Assembly (NCBI GenBank): GCA_022661535.1
Contig: JAKULF010000014.1
Coordinates: forward strand, 496,001-560,000
Direction: 5' to 3'
Origin: Eutypa lata
Lineage: Eukaryota > Ascomycota > Sordariomycetes > Xylariales > Diatrypaceae
DNA: 64,000 nt
Below the pieces are notes generated by a model that was not told the origin of the DNA, made no database searches, and saw only the letters and a list, made by a program, of their open reading frames with translations. Shown here one piece after another: positions 1-11,800 of the stretch (position 1 is the stretch's first letter; the number at the start of each line of letters is the position of its first letter). A program made the translations under genes and the position numbers.

Positions 1-405
1 ATCGTGGTAGAGAAAAGGGTGTTGATGAAAGTAGTCTTGCCCAGTCCAGATTCACCAGCAACCTATATCATCCAAGTCAATTAATTAGAGCTTCTCCGCG
101 ATCAATAAAGCTAACACAATACATACCATAATAGTGAACGCAGCTCCTCTCTTAGCGACAATCTTATGACGCTGGTTTGGAAGGTTCGCAATTCCTATTT
201 CGAATGGTTAGTGCTTGGAATCACAAGGGAGATACTTCGCAATCGCGACAGATAGGTCGGTGTAGAATTGGGTAGATCAAAGGGGACGTGTATGTGGAGA
301 TTTATATCCGAAGGAATGGATGGGATAGTAATCACAGGATATTGAACTCAGGTTATATCAATATAAAGGAATTGACTTACCGATAGGAGATGCTGTTTCG
401 GCCAT
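1..405 (-). CDS. aspC: Septin, Cdc12/AspC type (5' part, runs off the window)
   Basis: This is a GTP-binding septin that polymerises into filaments at septa, hyphal tips and branch sites. Exons on the minus strand are 405-381, 194-127 and 62-1 (partial). The start is the ATG at 405, and the first exon encodes MAETASPI. The phases join cleanly to IANLPNQRHKIVAKRG, then AAFTIMVAGESGLGKTTF. The last part holds the P-loop GESGLGKT, followed by INTLFSTT at the window edge. The segment just before the P-loop (LPNQRHKIV) and the TTFINTLF continuation match the Cdc12/AspC class better than Cdc3, Cdc10 or Cdc11. Donors are GTAAGT and GTATGT. The G domain beyond the P-loop, the septin unique element and any coiled coil lie outside. 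Septin identity is very secure; the subclass is inferred from the short N-terminus. Confidence 0.9.
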
Positions 406-1417
406 TTTGTCTGAATAATGAGGTATCACGAGAATCTGTCGCGACGATGTCAAGGGTTAGCTTAGTTAGATCTTCGTCGTTCCAACTCAGACATAGATAT
501 ATCTCAGTCAGTAGAATAAACGTACGTAATCACTAATCACAAAGCCAAAACAAACGAAGGGGTATAAGATTGATCAGATGGAGTAACTCCCAAGAAGATA
601 AACTAAGTGAAGTACGAAGTATGGGGAGGAGTTAAGTTGTCCACAGTCGAGATGCTGCTGTTGCTGTTGCTGTTTGATTTGTTTGGTGCAAGCAGATTGG
701 GGGGATCCGGCAGCTTCTACTTTTTCAGGGGAAAGCGAATTTCCCACTGATGTAGCAGAAACGAAACTTTAATTGGCTGCTGCACCCTACCAGGAGGAGA
801 AACGCTAGTAATTTATTTGGTATTTATTTGTATTCGTACAGTCTCCCCCATAACGCTAGTATGATTATGTACTTGCATCACTCCGCTCTTTTAATGGTCT
901 GAGGTCGAGAGCCTTGACCGCCCTGCCGGCAAAGGATGAATGAGTGTGGCTGGTACAGCTATGATAAAGTGAAGCTCTCATTAACTAGGTATTACGGAGT
1001 TCACAAAATCTGTAGGGTTTATAGGAGTTTTTGTTTCTTTTGTAAATATATAACCTTATAATCTTACATTTCGTAAATAGATTCTAATAAATGTCTAAAG
1101 CAAGATAATCACACATACTTTATGAAGCAATAGGCATGTAGGTAATACTTGTTACTTTTTCAAGGGTCCTACTTAGAGGTACTTAAATTCTACTTCGTAT
1201 CGTGGCTAAAGTGCTTCCACTCACTAACCACATATATATGTACATATATGTAGGTGCTGATTAGACCCTCTAAAATTTCCTTATCGCCGATAACGATAAG
1301 AAAAAAGTTGCGACACGCCTACCTACACCAGCACTAAGGGCGATTCGCTCTCTAGCACTATAAAGAGAAAGAACTGAAATATTTGGCTGATATTGACGGA
1401 ATGGATACACCGTGACA
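406..1417. other. Divergent intergenic region between septin and PWP2
   Basis: About 1.0 kb separates two divergent starts, so it should contain both promoters. It holds a CAG/CTG-like imperfect run near 650-680 (gctgctgttgctgttgctg), several pyrimidine and purine tracts, an alternating AT stretch near 1230-1250, and a GATA palindrome at 1280-1300. I see no coding frame with family features. Confidence 0.6.
1280..1300. promoter_or_regulatory. Inverted GATA motif upstream of PWP2
   Basis: CTTATCG at 1280-1286 is followed after 7 nt by its exact reverse complement CGATAAG at 1294-1300, and the spacer holds another GATAA. This gives three GATA cores within 21 bp, about 120 bp before the PWP2 start. 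GATA factors are common fungal regulators, but binding here is only inferred. Confidence 0.4.
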
Positions 1418-4203
1418 ATGAAGACAGACTTCAAGTTCTCCAATTTGCTTGGTACAGTTTATAGTCAGGGAAACCTACTATATAGTCCCGATGGGACTTG
1501 CCTCTTCTCGCCAGTGGGAAACAGAGTAACAGTCTTCAACCTCGTAGAGTAAGTCTTAACACTATCGTGTATACACATATATAGCATTGGGTCGACTAAC
1601 ATGAGTTTTCTTGCTGTAGTAACAAGTCACATACTCTCCCTTTTGCGCATAGAAAGAACATATCTAGGATTGGCCTAACACCAAAGGGCAACCTCCTGCT
1701 CTCAGTCGACGAAGATGGGCATGCTATCTTGACGAACGTCCCTCGACGCATCCCCATATACCATTTCTCCTTTCGATCGCCAGTCACAGCACTCTCATTC
1801 TCTCCCTCTGGGCGCCACTTTGCGGTAGGACTTGGTCGAAAGGTGGAAGTATGGCAGGTCCCGTCTACCCCTGATGCCCATGCCGAGGGCCAGTTGGAGT
1901 TTGCTCCTTTCGTCCGTCATCATACACATATGGCCCATTTTGATGATGTCCGGTGGATTGAATGGTCTAACGATTCGCGCTTCTTCTTAACCGCCTCTAA
2001 AGATTTGACGACGAGGATATGGAGCTTGAATGCTGAGGAAGGATTTACCCCGATGGTTCTGTCAGGCCACAAACAGGCCGTCATTGGGGCTTGGTTCTCA
2101 AGAGACCAGGAGACTATCTATACTGTCAGCAAGGATGGTGCCGTCTTCGACTGGCAATATACGAGACATCCAGATGCCCCGCCCCCAGACGACGATGATA
2201 TGGACGATGACGATGACTCGGATATGCGGTGGAGGATAGTGCGGAGGCATTATTTCATGCAAAGCAATGCACACGTTAGATGCGCTTCCTTCCACCCAGA
2301 ATCCAACCTCCTGGTGGCTGGCTTCTCTAACGGAATTTTCGGGCTCTATGAAATGCCAGAGTTCAATATGATCCATACCCTAAGCATATCACAAAACGAG
2401 ATTGACTTCGTTACGATAAATAAGAGCGGAGAGTGGTTGGCGTTCGGTGCTTCCAAGTTAGGACAGCTACTGGTCTGGGAATGGCAGTCTGAGTCTTATA
2501 TCCTGAAACAGCAAGGCCATTTCGATTCTATGAATGCCCTAGTCTATGCTCCAGATGGCCAGCGCATCGTTACTGTCGCTGATGATGGGAAGATTAAAGT
2601 ATGGGATATTGACTCAGGCTTCTGTATTGTCACGTTCACGGAGCACACAAGCGGCGTGACAGCATGCGAGTTTGCCAAGAAGGGGAATGTTCTCTTCACT
2701 TCGAGTCTTGATGGTTCCATAAGGGCTTGGGACCTCATTCGCTACCGTAACTTTAGAACCTTCACTGCACCTACCCGACTTTCCTTCAGTTGTATGGCTG
2801 TCGACCCTAGTGGTGAGGTGGTAGCAGCAGGTTCTGTTGATTCTTCTGATATCCACATCTGGTCTGTCCAAACCGGTCAGTTACTTGATCGATTAGCTGG
2901 TCACGAAGGCCCAGTCTGCTCTCTAGCATTTGCGCCGAACGGTGGCCTTTTAGTCAGTGGAAGTTGGGATCGAACAGCCAGGGTATGGTCAATTTTCAGC
3001 CGCACGCAAACTAGTGAACCTCTCCAGTTGCAATCAGATGTGTTGGATATTGCAGTTCGACCGGATTCCGCTCAGCTTGCGGTCTCCACTTTGGATGGGC
3101 AAATTACCTTCTGGTCAGTATCAGAGGGAGAGCAGATTTCTGGCCTCGACGGTAGAAGGGACGCTTCAGGAGGCAGAAAGATCACCGACCGAAGGACTGC
3201 CGCCAATGTTGCCGGCACTAAGAGTTTCTCTACTATTCAATATAGCACGGACGGAAGCTGTCTTTTAGCTGGAGGTAACAGCAAATATATCTGTCTCTAT
3301 TCGGTGCACACGATGGTATTGCTCAAGAAGTACACTGTTAGCGTTAACCTGTCAATATCGGGAACTCAAGAGTTTCTCAACAGTAAAATGTTAACAGAGG
3401 CTGGCCCTGAAGGTCTTCTGGATGAAGATGGCGAAAATTCAGACCGCGAAGCCCGGCAAGACAAGTCATTGCCTGGCTCGAAACGCGGCGGAGATCCATC
3501 AGCCAGGACAAAATTCCCGGAAGTAAAAGTTACTAGCGTCGGCTTCTCACCCGCTGGCACGTCATTCTGTGCGGCATCGACTGAGGGTCTACTCATATAC
3601 AGTCTGGATAACAACCTACAATTTGACCCCTTCGATCTCAATATGGAAATTACGCCTGCGTCAACTCTTGCAGTTCTCGAAACTGAAAAGGATTACCTCA
3701 AAGCTCTAGTCATGGCATTCCGTCTCAACGAGGCTGGGTTGATCAAGAGAGTGTTCCAGGCAACCCCCTATACCGACATCCCACTCGTGGTGGAGCAATT
3801 CCCTACTGTATACGTCTCAAGGCTACTCCGGTTTGTCGCTGCCCAGACCGAAGAGTCACCTCATATCGAGTTCTGCCTACTCTGGATCAAGGCCTTAGTA
3901 GACAAGCATGGTGCATGGCTTACGGCAAACCGGAGCAAGGTTGATATCGAGCTGCGCGTCGTTGCAAGGGCGATAGCGAAGATGCGTGATGAGATCCGGC
4001 GGTTGGCTGATGAGAACGTCTACATGGTCGATTACCTCGTCGGCCAAGCCAACACCAAGCAAAAAACCGCAAGCGGCCAAGGAGTCCTTACAAACGGGGC
4101 AGATGATCCGTTGAAGTTGTTACCAGCCAACGAAGACGTAGGAATGGACGGCGTTTTAACATCGGAAGACGAGGCTGAGGAAGCCTGGATTGGGCTGGAT
4201 TGA
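1418..4203 (+). CDS. PWP2: Periodic tryptophan protein 2 (UTP-B subunit of the SSU processome)
   Basis: PWP2/Utp1 is a tandem WD40 scaffold of the UTP-B complex that binds the 5' ETS of pre-rRNA in the nucleolus during 18S rRNA processing. Exons are 1418-1548 and 1620-4203, giving 904 aa, close to the usual length (about 920 in yeast). The 71-nt intron has donor GTAAGT and branch GACTAAC. The N-terminus MKTDFKFSNLLGTVYSQGNL and the junction VDNKSHTLPFAHRKN are typical of the family. WD repeats fill roughly residues 10-690, with clear units such as VWDIDSG, RAWDLIRYRNFRTF and GSWDRTARVW. An acidic loop (DDDDMDDDDDSD) sits near residues 233-245. The Utp12-type helical domain follows at about 735-850 (AVLETEKDYLKALVMAFRLN, then LLRFVAAQTEESPHIEFC). 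The start is chosen because the frame opens only after splicing. Confidence 0.97.
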
Positions 4204-5588
4204 GCAGCACTCGCGTATGGCAAGCCATGTCGATTGGTCTGTTCTGAAATGATCAATGCAGAACTATATATATCAGAAGAAGACGAGGAACGCGGCAAGG
4301 GCCAGACAGAGGACTCGTCAAGCCTGGAAATGAACTTGGGAGGATGTTACATGGCAGTTTATGGCACTAGCATGCATCACAGAAGACCATTGCTACGGCC
4401 AGCTTACTACGAGCTAAACAGCCCAACAAATAACTGGCGACATATGCCAGGATTTCGCATGCTACGAGGGACTGGGCAATCCGCAGGGCAGAGCACTGAG
4501 CAGGGATCCATTTCACCCCCTATCCATATTTAAGTCAGGTGCGTTAGCATACGTGGACCTTCAAACCGTATATGGTGTATTACTATGTCACTGCTTCCTT
4601 GCTGCTGCCTCGAGGCATAATTAAAACGGTTAAAGGGTCTGAAACAGCCAGCTGTGGCTCGAACTAGAGGGGGTTGCATAGGTGAATATGTTAGGTGTAT
4701 AGGTAGGCGTCAATGTCGCATGTGTATATAGGTTCGCGTCGGAATATAAAGCACATGAAAACATTCAGTTTCAGAAGTCTAGGCTACCAATATTCAAGGA
4801 ACTGCATCCTTCAGGCAATGTGCTAAGTATTTCGCCTTCGTGTACGACTTCACAGCATCGGTCTGCTACAGGAACAGCGGTTCTAAGATGCCGGGGGTGG
4901 GAAAGTGGCTCGGCTTTGCTATTACCGCAATAGTGCATACTTACTACAGGGGCACAAGTATTTCGAATGATCCATATGTTGCTTGTTCCTTTACTAAACA
5001 TATTTTCATGCCATCTGTTACCAACTTAAAGCTGTAAGGCTTATGACCGGTACTCGTCGCCTGCACATTCTTCCATTTTCTAGTTGGAACCAGTCAAAAC
5101 GCAGAACGAACGGTACCTTCTATCCTTTAGGAATGCGTCACGGCCTTTGGTCGTTCTCCGGTGGACATCACATGCCGTTTCAGCGAGGCTGGCCAATAGG
5201 GGGTTTGAGAAATTGCTTGTGTGTAGCCTTATAATCATTCCGCGGTCATTCTTGTCCAGATGATTTGGCCACTCCCTGCGCGCCTATGTTATAGAGGCCT
5301 GTTTGTTAGTCACACATGGGTCGCCTTTGAACAAGAACGCACAAAATGTACACCGATCATACAGCTATGTACAAATTGGAGCCTCGGTTCTCTCTGCTGT
5401 AAGATACCACTTTAAACATCCAGGCTGCGAATGACATAGATAGTCTATGGCCTCTTTGCCGATTTTCGGTAGAGCATATTTATTACCCGAAACTCCTGCC
5501 AGTAGTTAGAGACTGTTCCCTCACATTGATCGACTTCTTGAGTTTTTCATTTACCAAACACTCTTAGCAGGAAACGGCAACCAGTCAT
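4204..5588. other. Intergenic region, PWP2 to BCS1-like gene
   Basis: This 1.4-kb stretch has only short frames on both strands, none with recognisable domains, a signal peptide or splice sites linking them. It should hold the PWP2 3' UTR and the promoter of the downstream AAA gene. No RNA gene was recognised. Confidence 0.5.
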
Positions 5589-7626
5589 ATGGATGTGCAC
5601 GCTTTACTCCGTGAGGTCTGCTCCCACACGACAACCACCAACATGACGGCGGCGGCAGCAGAAGCCACTCGGAATATTAGCGCCGGACATTATAAGCATG
5701 GAGACTCTTATGACAGCGGATCTCCCGCAAACATAGTGGAGGTCCTGCTACCTCTCCTCGGGGGGTTCGCGCCTTTATATGGCATCCTAGGCAGCCGTCT
5801 GGGAATCGACGTAACGAACTTGCTGGTGTTTTTCGGGGTGATGTGGGCGCTCAGCCGGCCGCTGAAGCCACTATACAATTATGCCTACGAATTCGCGACC
5901 GAGCATCTGACGTCCAGTATCAGCATCAGCGGCGACGACGACATCTCCGAGCACCTGATGAAGTGGCTGGCGGCGCAGCCGCAAATGGCCAACTCGCGTT
6001 CGCTGACCGTCGAGACCATCAGGTCTACCGCCTGGGGGGGCAGGCGTAAACACAGGTCCGGGGACGAGTTGAGCATGACTCCAGACCAATCTGGGAAGTA
6101 CCTTAACTTCTCTAACCATAAGGCGAAATCTGTGAGTTAACAAGCGGAGATATGAATTGAAACTGACTTCGTGTAAAGCCCCCCCAATTTGTCCCGGCGC
6201 GTGGTCAACATAGGTTCTGGTGGAGAGGCCAGTACTTCCTCCTGGACCGTCAGCGGGAATCTGTCTTCGGGGACTCTCCTCCCACATTTAGGGAGAGAGA
6301 GGACCTGGTCATCTCATGTCTATGGAGAAGTCCGCGTAAGTGACCCTTCCCCCTTCCCATTCTGTATTTCTATCTCACATAACCACGCAACAAACTAATC
6401 ATTTGTATCCAGAGCCTATCAAGCAGCTCCTCAATCACACTAAGGAGCAGTACGTCACAGCTCATCAAGCCCGAACCATCGTAAAGCGTCCAAATGCAGT
6501 GAAAGAGCGCAAGTGGGGCGACTCCTGGAAGCAGGTCGCAAACCGCCCCGTACGGGATATACGTACTATCATCATCGACCCACGCCAGAGGGATGACTTG
6601 CTAGCTGATATCAACGAGTACCTGCACCCGGCAACGCCGCGCTGGTACGCCAATCGCGGCATTCCACTCCGCCGAGGGTACCTCTTCTACGGCCCGCCCG
6701 GTACCGGCAAAACCTCGTTGTCCTTCGCACTCGCCGGAATATTCGGGCTCGACATCCACGTCATCTCGCTCCAGGAACCGACGCTGACCGAAGAAGACTT
6801 GAGTTTGCTGTTCAGCGCGTTGCCATGGCGCTGCGTCGTCTTGTTAGAGGACATCGACGCCGCAGGACTGCGACGGCCGGCTGAGAAGAAGCAGGAGCAG
6901 CAGCAGCAGCAGCAGCAGCTCCTCGATAAAGTAGCGGGCGAAGAAGATAAGACCGAGGGGGCTGCTGATAAGGATGATGGAGCTGAAAGGGGGGACGCTC
7001 GCTCGTCGACGAACGACTGGAAGGTGAGCGACCTGGCCAAGGCACTGAAAACGGAGGCGAACGAAGACAAGAAGACGGGAATTACCCTCTCGGGGCTCCT
7101 CAACACCATCGATGGCGTGGCGAGCCACGAGGGCCGCATACTAATCATGACGACGAACGCGCCCGAGGCGCTGGACGAGGCGTTGCTCCGGCCCGGACGC
7201 GTTGATCTTCAGGTTCCGTTTACGAACGCGGTGCGGCAGCAGGCCGAGGAGCTGTTCATGCGGATGTACGAGGTGGATGAAGGCCCGCACCACCACACCA
7301 GTTCGCAGCCCGACGCAGCAGAAACAGCAGCAGATGTAGCAACAGACGGCCCTGCGCCCTCGGAAGCTGAGAAGGAGCCCACGAAGCAAACCGGCGATCC
7401 CGGCGCCGCGGTGGGGGACCTAGATATCTCGCAGGAGGAGCTCCATTCGGTCGCGCGCCAGTTCGCCGAGAAGATCCCCGAAGGCCAGTTCTCGCCCGCT
7501 GAGATCCAGGGGTACCTCCTCAAGCGGAAGAAGAACCCGCTGAAGGCGCTCCAGGAGGCGGACGAGTGGGCTAAGGCGCTAGCGCTGCAGAAGGCTACTA
7601 AGAGTAAGATTAGCAAGGTGCAGTAA
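5589..7626 (+). CDS. BCS1-like mitochondrial AAA ATPase
   Basis: This belongs to the fungal BCS1-like family of membrane-anchored AAA proteins; the founding member translocates the Rieske protein across the inner mitochondrial membrane. Exons are 5589-6131, 6179-6335 and 6413-7626, giving 637 aa. One hydrophobic segment lies near residues 50-75 (VEVLLPLLGGFAPLYGILG). The BCS1_N-like region follows, with exon 2 encoding PPQFVPARGQHRFWWRGQYF. The AAA module has Walker A GPPGTGKT (327-334), Walker B VVLLEDIDAA (375-384), sensor TTNAPEALD and arginine finger LLRPGRVD. A Gln-rich and acidic insert starts at about 392, just after Walker B, and a second Ala/Glu/Pro-rich insert follows the LLRPGRVD region. 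Fungi carry many BCS1 paralogues, and the inserts suggest this is a paralogue rather than the Rieske chaperone itself. Confidence 0.9.
6898..6918 (+). repeat. (CAG)7 run coding for polyglutamine
   Basis: Seven uninterrupted CAG codons follow a GCAGGAG lead-in. They lie inside the AAA domain of the BCS1-like protein, shortly after Walker B, and so encode a Gln tract in a surface loop. Confidence 0.9.
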
Positions 7627-8834
7627 GGAGGTAGTTAGTTAGAGGTTGGGGAGGTGGGGACCGCCGCTACTATTTGTATGATATTATTACTGATACCCCG
7701 TGTGGTGGCGGTGCGGTATTGGACTTTCTTAGTATCGTATTGCTACCTGTTTGAGAGGGTCGGTTCATAAGGTATTTACTTAAGAGGCGTCTTAAGAGGC
7801 ATAGGTTTGCATAGTAGCATAGCATGGCATTAAACAAGGGGGACACAGGGGTTGGTTAGACTCATACAGGAAAACAGATATAACGATTCGCAACTGAATT
7901 ACTACAAGGATTGGAATATATCTTCATGTACCGGAATGTATCAAGACAGTCCATCTAGATCGAGCTATTGACCTTGCCGGTATGGTCCGTATAGTATGCT
8001 CTGAAATCCACACATCTTCGACAAACGTTAGTTTCTTACCCACCAGTAACTTTTGGAAGCTAAATCACGATAAAATGTAGATATTGAAAAAAGATATCGT
8101 TCTTCACTTTAAAGTATCGGAAAACTAGTCTAGATTTATTAACCTGGATTAAAACAGTCTTCTTCCATTCCTACAATGCCCCTCGACCTTACATGCAGCC
8201 ACAAGAAGAGCGATATCCTTGGAGCGTCTACGTCTTCGTTCCCACGTGACCCTACCCGGCCATGCAACTCCCTGAATTATATTAAAAAGAAAGAACAACT
8301 ATGGGAAATCTTTGTCAGTAACTTGGCAGATAGATAGCACCACACGTTGACACGGGATTCGTAGCAATGCTGAGACGCAACCCATCCACGAAGCCCCCCT
8401 TTTTTTTTCTTTCGTTGCCATATAGCAACAAAGTATGGAGTCGTCATAAAAACCACTCATCGGCATCGATATATCGATGCCCGAAATTGTGAATAATTCG
8501 GTTCGGGTGTTTGAACTTATACGCACTCGGCAAGCTCGACGCGAGTCGGATTCTATATCTAGTGATGTGTACCTAGGTAGTCATAGGAAAAGGCGAACCA
8601 TCTGGTTAACTCTTCGTACTCCACTCCTCTGTCCCCTTGTAGGATTCTGAGGGGGTGTATGGATCCAACTATTCTAAAGGAACTACTGCAGAGCTCGAAG
8701 GTAGCTATGAACGACACATACTAGGTATATCAGAAACTAATGGTTTTATATCGGGTTACGAGAAATAACTAGGTTCATATATTATAAACACACCATCACC
8801 AATGATTGTACTCCATATCTATGGAACCTAGCAA
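7627..8834. other. Convergent intergenic region
   Basis: This 1.2-kb stretch lies between the 3' ends of the AAA gene (+) and the NACHT gene (-). It is AT-rich, with a T-run at 8399-8410. Its frames are short and unconvincing; I see nothing else. Confidence 0.5.
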
Positions 8835-11800
8835 CTATCTCCTAACTTTCTTCCTTACTGGTTCATATTCAGTCTCACTTTCAAGCTTCCCCGATATCAT
8901 CACTTGCGGCACCCTCGAAGTATCTCCCCTATCTTCGAGAGAAAATGGCCTATCATCAAGCAAGCCGAAGGTGCTGCTCCCACCGGTGAGAAGAAGGGGC
9001 TGCCCATTAAGTGCTTGGTGTGTCCGCTGGATTGCGCTTATGTTTCGCTCGACGATCATGGGCTGCGCTTTATTTGCCGAAAGGCGGTTGCCCGTCGAAG
9101 GTCCCTTGTCCAGCACGATCTTCACCGTATCATCTGAACTACTCTGCAACACTACGCTGGGCTTCAGGTCCCGCGACCCCGCCAGACGCGGGATGCGCGA
9201 AAGCGCCATCGATTGGCGCTGGGACGTATTGGCGAATTTCGACAGGCTTATGGCCTCGCCCTCGTTGGCCAGGACTGCTTCCCCGGCATCCCGGCCCTTG
9301 GAGTTCAACCTCGTGCTTCCGGGCAAGAGGGTTCTGTGGGTGTTGGAAGAAGCTGTGAGCGCTGAGTGTGTGGACACATTGATGCTCCGATCTGCGCTTG
9401 GCGTTGAGATGTCAAGGCTTTCTCTGCTGCATTTGTCTTCTCCGAAGCGGAGCTGTAAAGAGGGCAGCGTCGAGTATTTCGAGCTTAAATGCTGGGAAAT
9501 ATCTACTACTGTTGGTAGTTGTCCACGCCTTTGCAAAATACAAGCGTTCCCATCCGCACTAAAGCAGAGCAGCTGGACTTTGCCGTAGCCTGTTTGATTC
9601 TGAGTTCCATCGAGATTGATAAAGCCTGTGGCAGCATGTTTTGGGCCAAAATCCCACAGAAAGATACCCGAGAGCCCTGCAATAGCTAGGAGTGGCAGAT
9701 GAGGATGAAATGCCAGCTCAAACTCTCTCCTATCTCTTCCTGGGTAGTATCCCTCTATAGGTCTTGGCAGCTCCTGGACAGCTTGCCCCGAGAATTCCAA
9801 TAGAGGTGACTGGCCCCTCCGCAGTGCGAAAACATGGACAGAAAGAGGATTAGGATGGGATTGAACCACGAGCGAGAGATAACAGTCGGCATTGTCGAAA
9901 TACAGCCAGTAGAGGATCAAACTTCCCGCCTCCTGGAGCCAGTGGTCAACTTTCGGCAATGCCCAGAAACCAGAACATTTGTCGTCGCCATTCACCGTGA
10001 TTTGCTCAGAGGTATACGATAATGTAGGGATTTGTCCTTCTAGACTGTACAAGGTCCTCAACACGGTGAAATGCCGACCATTCGGGCTTATGGAAAGAGG
10101 CACCTGAATAGAGCAGCCCGATGGAGACGGTGCCATACTCTGGTAAAGCTGAAGACAGATTTCTTCGGGTGGGAGAGGGGTCTCCAACGAAGCCACCACT
10201 TCGCAGTCTTCGATTGCGAAAACCTCTAAGCGAGCGACCCAGCCAGTCGAACACTCCAACCGCTCATAATAACTTGACTCCCAGTCGAGTATACTGCTCC
10301 ATTCCACAAATCCCCTATAGTATGCTTGATTAGTGTGAATCTATGCGCGACAAGCACGGTTTTTAGTTACTTACTTCCCCGGAAAGACACTCAAGACATA
10401 GTCATGCTCCCCATTTGGCATCAGCTGGGAGATCTTATGGATTGCTTCATTGCCAATAGTTGATGACTTCGTTCCCGATATAAGCTTCCTTACTGTAGTT
10501 CCTCGGGGAACAGTACTGAAAGCTGTCGGATCGAAGGCGCCCACCTCGTCCCACACGCAGCTTGGGTCTCGCGCCAAGTGAGCTCCCCAGTCGGCAACCA
10601 CTTTCTGAAGGTGAAGACCCAGACTCTCTACGTTGGGTATGATGTCGTCTAAATACGAGATATGTCTTCTCCATGGAAAGTCAGGTTGCGAAGCCCCTTC
10701 GACCCAGTAAGAGAGCTCCACATAAGGAGGTATTTCGTGAAACACGTAACATGTCTGTATCCATGTCGAGATAGCATTGGAGTTGGATAATAGTTGACAA
10801 AGTGCAGAAATGAAGCCCGTGTAAACGCTTGGATGCTGTGAGGATGCCATTTGGATAGCTGCTGAGTCTCCGTTTGCGGCTAACATATGGCCCGGCCAGT
10901 GCATCGCGGCGTAACAACTAAGCGGAAACTCGGCAAGTAGATTATCCTTGAAAAGCTGAGACGACAGCACCTGTTTCGGTAGAGCATATATTATGTATTC
11001 CACCAATAGTGTGGCGAGAGAAGTATGGGCGGCTTGGGGCGTAGGTAAAAGCACCACATCTTCAAAGATAGAGGTACCCTTCTCTTTCCGTTCAGGCTCA
11101 GTCATCAAGTATTCCATTACAGAAATATGAATAAAACGAAATGATGTCTTCCTCTGGCCAGTCGGGCTCAAATTCCAGGTCTTTTCAACAAAACCACCGC
11201 ACACCGAAAGAACGTTATCGACAAAGTTGGGAATGTGCCTCGAGGGCTCATCGATACCGCCACGTTTCCGTGAGATCACGGCATCTTCCAGCTCCCTGAT
11301 GCTGAGTTCGCATTTCATATATACCAAACACATGAATATGAAGCAGGCAAGTCGGAGTGACGCTTTCCCAGCTCTAGCCATGTGCTTGAGGATTCGCTCG
11401 TACATCTTCTCAAGGCCCTCTGGCAAGTCAATGGTCGATATAGCTTCACTTCGTTCTGACATCAAGAGGCCAGGAGAGCGCAAGTAAGCCATCATAAGTC
11501 GAGCCCATAGAAACATGCCATTGGCACGACTGCTCAATCTCTGAGCAATGACATCTTGGTTCAAGGATTCGGGTAATAAACCTTCGTCTACAGCCGTGGC
11601 CAGCTCGTCTTGAAGATATAGGCGGATATCGTCTGTATTCAAATGGCCGACCTGAAGTTCGATGACGTCTGGAATATTTTTCAGGTGTCTTTGAACACTA
11701 GAGCGACCCAGAAATACTGTCTTGATCCGTGTCTGAGAGACCAGTCTTGTCAACCTCGGCATGAGATTATTCTCTACATCTTCGCACTCATCTAGGCCAT

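Noticed and set aside
8806..9588. 260-codon plus-strand frame
   Set aside because: It lies antisense to the last exon of the NACHT gene, whose frame is continuous with the upstream exons; the plus-strand peptide shows no family features.
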